Shown piece by piece: positions 1-6,484 of a stretch of 10,273 bases of DNA. The stretch is from positions 94,698 through 104,970 of the forward strand of contig DHSP01000061.1 in the NCBI GenBank assembly GCA_002408485.1. Reading direction: 5' to 3'. The notes under the pieces are model-generated. The model did no database searches. It had not been told where the DNA came from and was given only the letters and a program-made list of their open reading frames with translations. Source of the stretch: Proteiniphilum sp. UBA5283. Its GTDB lineage: Bacteria > Bacteroidota > Bacteroidia > Bacteroidales > Dysgonomonadaceae. The translations under genes were made by a program, and so were the position numbers. Position 1 is the stretch's first letter. Every line of letters begins with the position of its first letter.

Positions 1-666
1 GGCATTCATATTGCCATGCAGGATCTCGATATCCGTGGGGCTGGTAATCTGCTGGGCGCGGAACAGAGCGGGTTTATTGCCGACCTGGGCTACGAAACAT
101 ACCGGAAGATCCTTACGGAAGCGGTGCAAGAGCTGCGGAAGGATGAATTTGCCGACCTCTACAAAGAGCAGGAAAAGGCGGAAGAGCAGGATTTTGTGAG
201 CGATGTGCTGGTGGAAAGCGACCTGGAGCTGATGTTCCCGGTGATGTATATCCCCAACGACGCAGAACGTGTGGGTATCTACCGCGAACTGGATAACATG
301 GAGACGGAGACCGAGATCATGGAATTCACGAGACGGCTGGAAGACCGCTTCGGAAAGATACCCCACCAGGGTAGGGAACTAATTCGCATCGTGCGGCTGC
401 GTCGTCTGGCCAAAACGTTGGGAATTGAAAAGATCATGCTGAAGAACAGTCAGATGACCCTGAACCTGATTGCTGATCCGAAATCGGCCTATTATCAATC
501 ATCCTCTTTTGATAAGCTGCTCTTCTTTGTGCAGCAGCATGCACGCCAGTGTCAACTGCGGGAGACGGGGAAGAAACGTTCCGTGGTAATCCGCCATATC
601 AATTCTGTGGAAACTGCCGTGGCCGTACTGGAGGAGATGCTCCAGGCGTCAACTGTTTCGAATTAA
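1..666 (+). CDS. mfd: Transcription-repair coupling factor Mfd, C-terminal part (5' end outside window)
   Basis: Mfd is the ATP-driven DNA translocase that removes RNA polymerase stalled at lesions and recruits UvrA. Only the last 221 residues are present; the frame is open from base 1, so the gene begins upstream of the window. The first residues read GIHIAMQDLDIRGAGNLLG, the conserved end of the RecA-like translocase module (the RecG/Mfd RGAGNLLG region), followed by a typical linker (YETYRKILTEAV). From about residue 70 of this fragment comes the C-terminal TRCF domain (D7), including ELMFPVMYIP, ERVGIYREL and LEDRFGKIP, which in Mfd proteins masks the UvrA-binding surface. The gene stops with TAA at 664-666, overlapping the stop of the convergent acetyltransferase gene. 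Identification is firm; nothing can be said about its promoter or N-terminal domains. Confidence 0.96.
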   Translation, partial: GIHIAMQDLDIRGAGNLLGAEQSGFIADLGYETYRKILTEAVQELRKDEFADLYKEQEKAEEQDFVSDVLVESDLELMFPVMYIPNDAERVGIYRELDNMETETEIMEFTRRLEDRFGKIPHQGRELIRIVRLRRLAKTLGIEKIMLKNSQMTLNLIADPKSAYYQSSSFDKLLFFVQQHARQCQLRETGKKRSVVIRHINSVETAVAVLEEMLQASTVSN

Positions 667-1484
667 ATCACAAAATCAAAGGGTCCGCTGAAATCTTTGC
701 CGGATCTGATCTTTACATCCACGGTGTTGGTTACCAGGGAGTATGGGATTACGCTCCTTGTGAGCCATGCCCCGCCCCCAATGGTGGAGTCGTGACCGAT
801 GACCGTGGCCCCGCCCAGAATGGTGGCATTGGCATAGATGACCACGTTGTCCTCCACGGTGGGGTGACGCTTCACATCCGACAGTTTCTTCTCCACATAG
901 AGTGCTCCGAGCGTGACGCCCTGATATATCTTCACGTTGTCGCCTATTTCCGTTGTTTCTCCAATGACGATGCCTGTACCATGATCCATGAAGAAGTTCT
1001 TGCCTATCTTGGCAGCCGGATGGATGTCGATGCCGACCTTCGAATGGGCATATTCTGAAAAAAGACGCGAGATAAGCGGAAGCCCGAGCTGATGAAGCTC
1101 ATGGGCGATACGGTGAACACAGAGTGCGAAAAAACCGGGGTAGGTGATAATCACCTCTTCCAGAGTCTTGGCGGCGGGATCGAACCTGAGGTAGCACGCA
1201 GCATCCTTGTATAAACGTTGCTGAAGCGCCGGGAGCTTTTGAAAAAAAGCTTCTGTTTTTTTGTCGGCAGCCTCCGGGTTGTGGAGCCTGGCTATGTTTG
1301 CGTGAAGCTTTTCGGCCGCCTCCCGCAGTCCGTCCTGCACATCCCGGGAGTCCGGACAATCACAGATGGGAAACATGAGCGAGACCAGGGTCTCAATCAC
1401 TTTCTCCAGTTCGCACTTGTCGATGGGTATGTCGATGGACTGGGGCGTAAACTGTGCTATCAGTTCGTATGTTTTGTCTGTCAT
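663..1484 (-). CDS. cysE: Serine O-acetyltransferase (CysE/EpsC type)
   Basis: This enzyme transfers acetyl from acetyl-CoA to L-serine, giving O-acetylserine for cysteine synthesis in the cytoplasm. The 273-residue protein has an alpha-helical N-terminal region (about 1-145) and a C-terminal left-handed beta-helix of hexapeptide repeats (about 150-250). The active-site signature is complete: GIDIHP (151-156, Asp153) and MDHGTGIVIGE (166-176, His168), corresponding to the Asp/His pair of known serine acetyltransferases, then YQGVTLGA (187-194) and GGGAW (236-240). The SEYAHSKVGIDIHP stretch and the overall length fit the form that databases often name EpsC better than enterobacterial CysE; the biochemical role is the same. 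The C-terminus lacks an obvious long tail for binding cysteine synthase. It begins 28 bp after the DUF4954 gene, so the two are probably co-transcribed. No clear Shine-Dalgarno precedes the ATG, as is normal for this phylum. Its TAA overlaps the mfd stop. Confidence 0.95.
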   Translation of the reverse strand: MTDKTYELIAQFTPQSIDIPIDKCELEKVIETLVSLMFPICDCPDSRDVQDGLREAAEKLHANIARLHNPEAADKKTEAFFQKLPALQQRLYKDAACYLRFDPAAKTLEEVIITYPGFFALCVHRIAHELHQLGLPLISRLFSEYAHSKVGIDIHPAAKIGKNFFMDHGTGIVIGETTEIGDNVKIYQGVTLGALYVEKKLSDVKRHPTVEDNVVIYANATILGGATVIGHDSTIGGGAWLTRSVIPYSLVTNTVDVKIRSGKDFSGPFDFVI

Positions 1485-1512
1485 ATTGAATATTTCAAAA
1501 AACGATTACTCA

Positions 1513-3501
1513 CTAAGTTAAAGGTAGAAGACGCGCAACCAACTCGTCGCCCAACGCCTTCTTGTCTTCAATGTGTTTGAGGGTGGCCATGACGAACGGA
1601 TTCTTGTCGAAAGCACCCCGTACATATTCAAAATCCATTGCCCGGTCCTGGATGTTGCCGTCCGCACCAAATCCTGTTTTGAAAGAGAGAGAAAACTCCT
1701 TCTTGGCATCGCAATAAATCATCTCATCAAGGTTTACCACACTCTCTTTCCATTTCTCCACAATGCCGATCACGTCTGCTGCCGTTATCTCGTCGGCCTT
1801 CAGTTTATAAAACGATTGAATCTTATCCCATGCCCATGTCCATTCATTCTGGTAATAGTCCTGATGCAGTTTCTGGAAGATATGATTGATATCCTTCAGT
1901 TTTGTAATCTCGCCTGCTTCAATTTTATTCAACAGGTCGTCAATTTCCGATTTGGGGGCAATCAGCCCCGACATATCGACCCATTCTCCCAACCCGGGCC
2001 TGTCGCCTGGATCGAGTTGTTGCCTGATCTCCTGGTTGCTTTTGAAGCGAGTACCTTCCAGCCTTTTAATGATTGAGTTGCCCAGAAACTTGTGGATGAT
2101 AATTTCGTACAGACTGAGGCCTTTGCGTAGCGCTGAATTGGTGATGATACAGCTCTGGAATGTATACAATTCTGATGCCTCACCCGCTGTTGCCTGCAGG
2201 TTATTCAGAATCTCCAGGCCGGCAAATACCTTCTGAATGGTGTAGGGACTGAGCAGATTAAAATTAATGCAATCGAGCCGGTTGGGATCTTTCCGCCTGT
2301 CTCGTTCCGGCCATTTTTTGGCGTCGCGTATGGTACCCACACTCCGTAAATTAACTCCCGGAGCAATATATGTGCCGTTGTCTTTTTCAATGAGGTACGA
2401 GAATGGCAGGTTGGATGTGTCGGCATGTTGTGAGTGACGCCCCAAAATCAGCGAGAAAGCGCCTACCTTGGCCGGCCATAAAACGTATGAATTACTGGTC
2501 GTTTTAGCGCCTCTCTCAATGATGCCCTGGTGGATAGGTCCAAGCTTGTACATGTGATTGCTCTGGTTGGATCCCGAGCCGGCATTCATAAAGGAGAACA
2601 TTCCGGCAATAAGCAGGGTGGACTTATGATGGGTCACCGTATAAGGACCCGCAAAGAGGGCACATGCTTCGCCGTTTTCCCCTTGGCAGTTGCTGAAAAA
2701 GAGTGAGTCGGAGGCGGAGTAGCCATGATTGATCAGACAGGCTTGTCCCACAAAGCAACGTGTGATAAAGGAACCACCGTCGATCCTCGATCCGGAGGAG
2801 ACGATAAAATCTTCCGCAATCACGTTGCGGCCGATGTATACCGGATCGTGCACATTGCTGTTGATGCTCCCGTTTTTCAGCTTCATTGCTCCGGTGATCT
2901 TGGTGTGGGACCCGATGCGTACATTCTTGATGTAGCCTACATTGACGATCTTACAATGAGGGCCGATAGTTCCCCGGTCAGAGGCATGCTTGTCGCAGTA
3001 AAAGTCGATGATGGACTTCATCCGTTCAATTAGTTGGGAACGATGACGGTACAGCGAGTAGATATAGGCAAAATGAGCCGACAGCTTGTCGTTGATATGC
3101 ACCTCGCGTCCGCCTGTTTCGTTTAGCACATTCACCTGTACTCCGTTGCCGAAAGTGGTTGGGCCGTCTACCAGGATCACATCCACATTCTGAATGAAGC
3201 AATAGGAGCCGATGGTGTAGTTTGCTATGTAGTTTTGCACGTTCTCAATGACTACATTGTCCCCAATGCTGCAATTATGAATGACAGCATTGTTGATTCC
3301 CGCATGTTTTTTCAAACCTCCGGCAAGTTCAAATTGAGTATCAAAGTTGCCGAGCGATATTTTTCCGGAGAATTGTGCATTCCTGACAAAACGAGGATCG
3401 AACCCCTCCTTCACGGTAACCTGATCCCAGTCGGGACAACTGCATCCGTTTTTCTCCAGCTGATCAATTTCGTCTTGTGTTAAGTTTCTGTATTGCTGCA
3501 T
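1513..3501 (-). CDS. DUF4954 family protein with left-handed beta-helix repeats, function unknown
   Basis: This 662-residue cytoplasmic-looking protein has no signal peptide or membrane segment. I recognise it as the DUF4954 family, which is common in Bacteroidales and has no assigned reaction. Hexapeptide-like, isoleucine/valine-spaced repeats appear at about 45-125 (for example IHNCSIGDNVVIENV) and 175-255 (IGPHCKIVNVGYIKNVRIG), as in acyltransferases and sugar-nucleotide enzymes with a left-handed beta-helix. A central part (about 255-370) is rich in polar and His residues that look like a ligand or active site: GPYTVTHHKS (285-294), NQSNHMYKLGP (312-322) and GRHSQHAD (354-361). The last 240 residues are mostly helical and charged. 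The start follows the recA terminator directly; no TAnnTTTG element is visible in between. The acetyltransferase gene follows after 28 bp. An acyl- or nucleotidyl-sugar-related function is inference from the fold only. Confidence 0.88.
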   Translation of the reverse strand: MQQYRNLTQDEIDQLEKNGCSCPDWDQVTVKEGFDPRFVRNAQFSGKISLGNFDTQFELAGGLKKHAGINNAVIHNCSIGDNVVIENVQNYIANYTIGSYCFIQNVDVILVDGPTTFGNGVQVNVLNETGGREVHINDKLSAHFAYIYSLYRHRSQLIERMKSIIDFYCDKHASDRGTIGPHCKIVNVGYIKNVRIGSHTKITGAMKLKNGSINSNVHDPVYIGRNVIAEDFIVSSGSRIDGGSFITRCFVGQACLINHGYSASDSLFFSNCQGENGEACALFAGPYTVTHHKSTLLIAGMFSFMNAGSGSNQSNHMYKLGPIHQGIIERGAKTTSNSYVLWPAKVGAFSLILGRHSQHADTSNLPFSYLIEKDNGTYIAPGVNLRSVGTIRDAKKWPERDRRKDPNRLDCINFNLLSPYTIQKVFAGLEILNNLQATAGEASELYTFQSCIITNSALRKGLSLYEIIIHKFLGNSIIKRLEGTRFKSNQEIRQQLDPGDRPGLGEWVDMSGLIAPKSEIDDLLNKIEAGEITKLKDINHIFQKLHQDYYQNEWTWAWDKIQSFYKLKADEITAADVIGIVEKWKESVVNLDEMIYCDAKKEFSLSFKTGFGADGNIQDRAMDFEYVRGAFDKNPFVMATLKHIEDKKALGDELVARLLPLT

Positions 3502-3578
3502 ACGAGATAGTTTTTATATGTTGTTCCACGAACTCCCACCATCATTTATCTATACGAGAAGATGGCGCTTTAAGGAAA

Positions 3579-3606
3579 AACGAGGTTCCTTGAAGGGAAC
3601 CCCGTT
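3579..3606 (-). terminator. Intrinsic terminator of recA
   Basis: Read on the - strand, an 11-bp stem (AACGGGGTTCC paired with GGAACCTCGTT, one G-U pair) encloses the 6-nt loop CTTCAA and runs straight into a short T tract (five T, the first two inside the stem). It lies 8 bp beyond the recA stop. The + strand copy is also followed by TTTT after one C, so the element may work in both directions, but no + strand gene ends here. It separates recA from the downstream DUF4954 gene. Confidence 0.88.
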
Positions 3607-3614
3607 CTTTTACA

Positions 3615-4631
3615 TTATTTCTGTTCCTTAAGAGCAGCATAAATAAGGCCTTCCAACTCTTCGGCCAACTCAGGATTGTCTCTGACAGCAATCTTGGCTG
3701 CATCGCGCCCCTGTCCCAGCCTGGTTTCATTATAGCTGTACCAGGAGCCGCTTTTCTTGATGATATTCAATTCAGCCCCCATGTCGATGATTTCTCCTGT
3801 ACGTGAGATGCCTTCACCGTACATGATATCGAACTCGGCTTTGCGGAACGGCGGGGCGACTTTGTTTTTCACAACCCTCACGCGGGTGGGCTTACCGATC
3901 TGTTCTTCTCCCTCTTTGATGGGAGAGCCATTGCCCCGGATGTCGAGACGTACAGATGCGTAAAACTTCAGCGCGTTACCACCGGTGGTGGTCTCCGGGT
4001 TTCCAAACATGACGCCGATCTTTTCCCGCAGCTGGTTAATGAAAATGCACGTGGTGTTGGTCTTGCTGATGGCAGAAGTGAGTTTTCGGAGTGCCTGGGA
4101 CATAAGACGTGCCTGCAGACCCACGTTGGAGTCTCCCATATCTCCTTCGATCTCTTTCTTGGGAGTGAGGGCCGCCACCGAGTCGATGACGATGATGTCG
4201 ACGGCCGATGAGCGGATCAGCTGCTCTGCAATCTCCAGCGCTTCTTCACCACTACTGGGTTGCGAGATCAGTAGCTCGTCGGTGTTGACGCCCAGCTTGT
4301 CGGCATAAAAACGGTCAAAAGCATGCTCCGCATCAATAAATGCGGCTACACCTCCCGCTTTCTGTGCTTCGGCGATGGCATGAATGGCGAGGGTGGTTTT
4401 ACCCGACGATTCGGGGCCGTAGATTTCGATGACACGCCCGCGAGGATAGCCTCCCACGCCCAGTGCCACATTCAGCCCGAGGGAACCGGAGGAAATGACC
4501 GGAATTTCTTCCACCTTCTCATCTCCCATTTTCATGATAGACCCTTTGCCGTAAGTCTTTTCAATTTTGTCCATCGCTGCCCGTAGCGCCTTCATTTTTT
4601 CACTGTTCTTGTTCTCTTTTACTTCTTCCAT
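3615..4631 (-). CDS. recA: Recombinase RecA
   Basis: RecA forms ATP-dependent filaments on single-stranded DNA and carries out homologous pairing and strand exchange. The start at 4631 gives 338 residues beginning MEEVKENKNSEKMKALRAAM. The open frame extends 17 codons further upstream, but that stretch does not resemble any RecA N-terminus, so it is left out. Visible motifs are the Walker A loop GPESSGKT (72-79), the catalytic-glutamate strand FIDAEHAFD (98-106), Walker B IIVIDSVAAL (146-155), the L1 region around EGDMGDSNVGLQARLMSQALRK written here only as 162-183, the FINQLR motif (198-203), loop L2 with NPETTTGG (211-218) and ALKFYASVR (220-228). The C-terminal tail is short and only mildly acidic compared with the 353-residue E. 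coli protein. It has its own promoter-like element at 4793-4800 and a terminator just after the stop, so it is probably monocistronic. I see no SOS-type operator. Confidence 0.98.
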   Translation of the reverse strand: MEEVKENKNSEKMKALRAAMDKIEKTYGKGSIMKMGDEKVEEIPVISSGSLGLNVALGVGGYPRGRVIEIYGPESSGKTTLAIHAIAEAQKAGGVAAFIDAEHAFDRFYADKLGVNTDELLISQPSSGEEALEIAEQLIRSSAVDIIVIDSVAALTPKKEIEGDMGDSNVGLQARLMSQALRKLTSAISKTNTTCIFINQLREKIGVMFGNPETTTGGNALKFYASVRLDIRGNGSPIKEGEEQIGKPTRVRVVKNKVAPPFRKAEFDIMYGEGISRTGEIIDMGAELNIIKKSGSWYSYNETRLGQGRDAAKIAVRDNPELAEELEGLIYAALKEQK

Positions 4632-4714
4632 AATGTTGTGTTTCTTTCTTTTTTCATTTAATCCCCAAAATCTGACCAACATGGTCTCTGGTGTTCACGT
4701 CCTTTTCTTCAGGC

Positions 4715-4749
4715 TGGCGATCATGCCATCTTAGGTTATTTTATCGCCA
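4715..4749 (-). promoter_or_regulatory. Inverted repeat in the recA leader
   Basis: TGGCGAT (4715-4721) and ATCGCCA (4743-4749) are perfect 7-bp complements with a 21-nt spacer, so the recA leader RNA could form a hairpin about 85 nt before the start codon. The same 3' arm could instead pair with TGGC at 4725-4728 in a 4-bp, 6-nt-loop hairpin, so two exclusive pairings are possible. No T tract follows, so it is not a terminator. It could be a protein-binding site, an RNA structure or chance. Confidence 0.25.
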
Positions 4750-4792
4750 ATATGTAATGCCACTGATTTTTATCCGTTGGAGATTGATACTT

Positions 4793-4800
4793 CAAAGATA
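4793..4800 (-). promoter_or_regulatory. Bacteroidota-type -7 promoter element for recA
   Basis: The - strand reads TATCTTTG, an exact match to the TAnnTTTG -7 consensus used by the primary sigma factor of Bacteroidota. It lies in the 221-bp interval between dprA and recA and is oriented toward recA. Transcription would start near 4786, giving a leader of about 155 nt. No TTTG is found about 19-21 bp upstream, so the -33 element is weak or absent. Confidence 0.55.
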
Positions 4801-4852
4801 GTAAAAAACCAAAAATTCCGATACTGTTTCAGAAAAAAGTGACGTGTTGCCT

Positions 4853-5959
4853 CTATGCCAGTTTGTACACCCCTCCGGGGAGGGAGGTGACCACATTTTT
4901 TATTTCCAACTCCAGCAGTGTCATAAACAATGCCGTCACCGGCATGTTGAGCTCTATGGCGAGGGCGTTTACCTGCATGGCTCCCCCTTTAAGGAGCACC
5001 TGGTAAACTTCCTCTTCGTTCTCTGACAATTCCACAAACAGATCTCTTTGTTTCGGAAAATTGTTTTTCTTTTCTTCCTCCCATCCCATGTGGGTCATCA
5101 GATCGTCCACGCTCTGCAAGAGCAAGGCATTGTTGCTGGAAATTAACCGGTTGCATCCTGATGACATCTTGTCGTGAATGCGTCCCGGCACGGCAAAAAC
5201 TTCCCGGAAGTATGAGTTGCCCAGGTCGGCCGTAGTGAGTGATCCTCCCTTTTCGCCCGATTCAACTACCACCACCGCATCCGACATGCCGGCCACGATG
5301 CGGTTTCGTTTTACAAAATTATGCCGGTCGGGGTTGGTGCCACTGGGAAACTCGGTGAGCAGCGCTCCTGTCTCCAGCATATCGATCGCCGTCTGCCGGT
5401 GCATGGCGGGGTAGATCCTGTCCAACCCGTGCGCCAGTATGGCGACGGTTGATAATCCGTTTTGTAGCGATGCCCGGTGAGCGTGGATATCGATACCGTA
5501 TGCCAGGCCACTGACGATTTGAACTTCGGGGATACGCTCTGCCAGATCGCGGACGAACTCGCGACAGAACTCCTGGCCATATCTTGTTTCAGTGCGCGTG
5601 CCAACAATGCTGATCACTTTTTGCCGGTTGAAGTTGACTTGACCCTTGGCATACAGCAATATCGGGGCATCGATGCATTGTGTGAGTCGTTGCGGATAGT
5701 CGGGGTTGGTGTAAAACAGAATCCGGAGGTTGTTTTTTACGACAAATTCCAACTCTTTCTCTGCCCGCCGCAGTACTTCGGGATCGCGAATCTCCTGTAT
5801 CAGCCTTCTGGAAATCCGGGGGATGGACTTCAGCTTGCGGACCTCTTCCCTGAAAATATCCTCCTCATCGCCAACTACCTCCATCAGGTTGCGGGCGTGC
5901 ATCACTCCCACGCCCTTTATTTGCGTGAGGGCTATCTGGTATAAAGATTTGTCTGACAT
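4853..5959 (-). CDS. dprA: DNA-processing protein DprA (Smf)
   Basis: DprA binds incoming single-stranded DNA during natural transformation, protects it and loads RecA; it is also kept in many species not known to be competent. The 368-residue protein has the full three-part layout: an N-terminal helix-hairpin-helix/SAM-like part (about 5-60, with LTQIKGVGVMHARNL), the Rossmann-fold core (about 80-290) with SIVGTR (117-122), SGLAYGID (150-157), GTNPDRHNFVKRNRIVAG (207-224), GGSLTTADLG (238-247) and PGRI (258-261), and a C-terminal winged-helix domain (about 308-368) ending with PGGVYKLA. The start at 5959 places the helix-hairpin-helix normally. The gene begins 78 bp after the thioesterase stop and is probably in the purL transcription unit. 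recA, the gene of its known partner protein, follows 221 bp downstream but has its own promoter-like element. No terminator is evident after the dprA stop. Confidence 0.96.
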   Translation of the reverse strand: MSDKSLYQIALTQIKGVGVMHARNLMEVVGDEEDIFREEVRKLKSIPRISRRLIQEIRDPEVLRRAEKELEFVVKNNLRILFYTNPDYPQRLTQCIDAPILLYAKGQVNFNRQKVISIVGTRTETRYGQEFCREFVRDLAERIPEVQIVSGLAYGIDIHAHRASLQNGLSTVAILAHGLDRIYPAMHRQTAIDMLETGALLTEFPSGTNPDRHNFVKRNRIVAGMSDAVVVVESGEKGGSLTTADLGNSYFREVFAVPGRIHDKMSSGCNRLISSNNALLLQSVDDLMTHMGWEEEKKNNFPKQRDLFVELSENEEEVYQVLLKGGAMQVNALAIELNMPVTALFMTLLELEIKNVVTSLPGGVYKLA

Positions 5960-5969
5960 AAGCTTTTCG

Positions 5970-6004
5970 GTTGTCAGTCGTTAATTGTCGGTTAACGGCT
6001 ACTG
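5970..6004. repeat. Degenerate heptamer repeat upstream of dprA
   Basis: On the + strand the sequence divides into five 7-mers: GTTGTCA, GTCGTTA, ATTGTCG, GTTAACG, GCTACTG. The first four share an RTYRWYR-like pattern beginning with G/A-T, and a further ATTGTCA occurs at 6023-6029. The tract ends 10 bp before the dprA start codon. Similar short tandem 7-mers occur between genes in several Bacteroidota, to my general knowledge. The copies are few and imperfect, so the assignment is tentative. Confidence 0.35.
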
Positions 6005-6037
6005 GTAGTAGGCCGACAGCGCATTGTCAGAGTTCGG

Positions 6038-6484
6038 TTACCGGATGTATTCTTTAAATGCTTCGTCAAAAACGTCCGGTTTCGACAATTTGCCGTTCAC
6101 CAGGTTTACCACCTCTATCTTTGCTTTGGCACAGGTGGCGTTGTCCGATAGCCGGATAATTTCCTGGTGGAAAATGTATTTTACGTTCACTCTTTCAATG
6201 TGAGTGACGGTGCACAAAAATGTATCCATCCCTATCAGGGGTACCTTGTACCGGATCTCCACCTTTGATACTACCGCATCAATGCCCTGTAGATGGAGCT
6301 GGTGAAAATTCAATCCCACCTTCTCCAGAAATTCGTGGCGTGTGACTTCGAAATAGTGCTGATAATTGGCATTGTTCACATGGCCCTGTGTATCGCACTC
6401 ATAGTCGCGCACCTTCATTGTGTGCACAAAAACCGGGTCCGCCACTTTATTGAGTTTTCCTTGTTTTAATCCATTCTCTGGCAT
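6038..6484 (-). CDS. Acyl-CoA thioesterase, 4HBT hotdog-fold family (YbgC/FadM-like)
   Basis: This small protein (148 residues from the ATG at 6484) belongs to the 4-hydroxybenzoyl-CoA thioesterase-like hotdog family, which hydrolyses acyl-CoA thioesters in the cytoplasm; the substrate cannot be read from sequence. The family signature is clear: MKVRDYECDTQGHVNNANY (23-41), with Asp31 in the catalytic-Asp position, followed by the long central helix (HYFEVTRHEFL) and the strands VSKVEIRYKVPL and KYIFHQEIIRL. The start is uncertain. ATG 6484 overlaps the end of purL by 38 bp, and the residues before about 18 are unlike the family. A GTG at 6445, just after the purL TAA, gives 135 residues and fits better by homology. 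A TTG at 6490 and an ATG at 6418 are the other options, but 6418 would cut the first strand short. Coupling to purL translation is likely. Confidence 0.9.
   Translation of the reverse strand: MPENGLKQGKLNKVADPVFVHTMKVRDYECDTQGHVNNANYQHYFEVTRHEFLEKVGLNFHQLHLQGIDAVVSKVEIRYKVPLIGMDTFLCTVTHIERVNVKYIFHQEIIRLSDNATCAKAKIEVVNLVNGKLSKPDVFDEAFKEYIR

Noticed and set aside
549..1058. A 169-codon + strand open frame spanning the mfd end and the acetyltransferase
   Set aside because: It overlaps two well-supported genes in other frames and has no recognisable protein features.
1486..1498. Inverted repeat TTGAA-TAT-TTCAA beside the acetyltransferase start codon
   Set aside because: Arms of 5 bp in an A+T-rich 28-bp gap are expected by chance, and no known operator matches it.
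3502..3578. Possible promoter for the DUF4954 gene between the recA terminator and its start
   Set aside because: There is no CAAAnnTA (the reverse of TAnnTTTG) in this stretch. Expression may come from terminator read-through or a promoter I cannot recognise, so no site is called.
4632..4682. A 17-residue N-terminal extension of RecA starting at the ATG at 4682
   Set aside because: The extra residues have no likeness to RecA N-termini, while the Met at 4631 begins a normal one.
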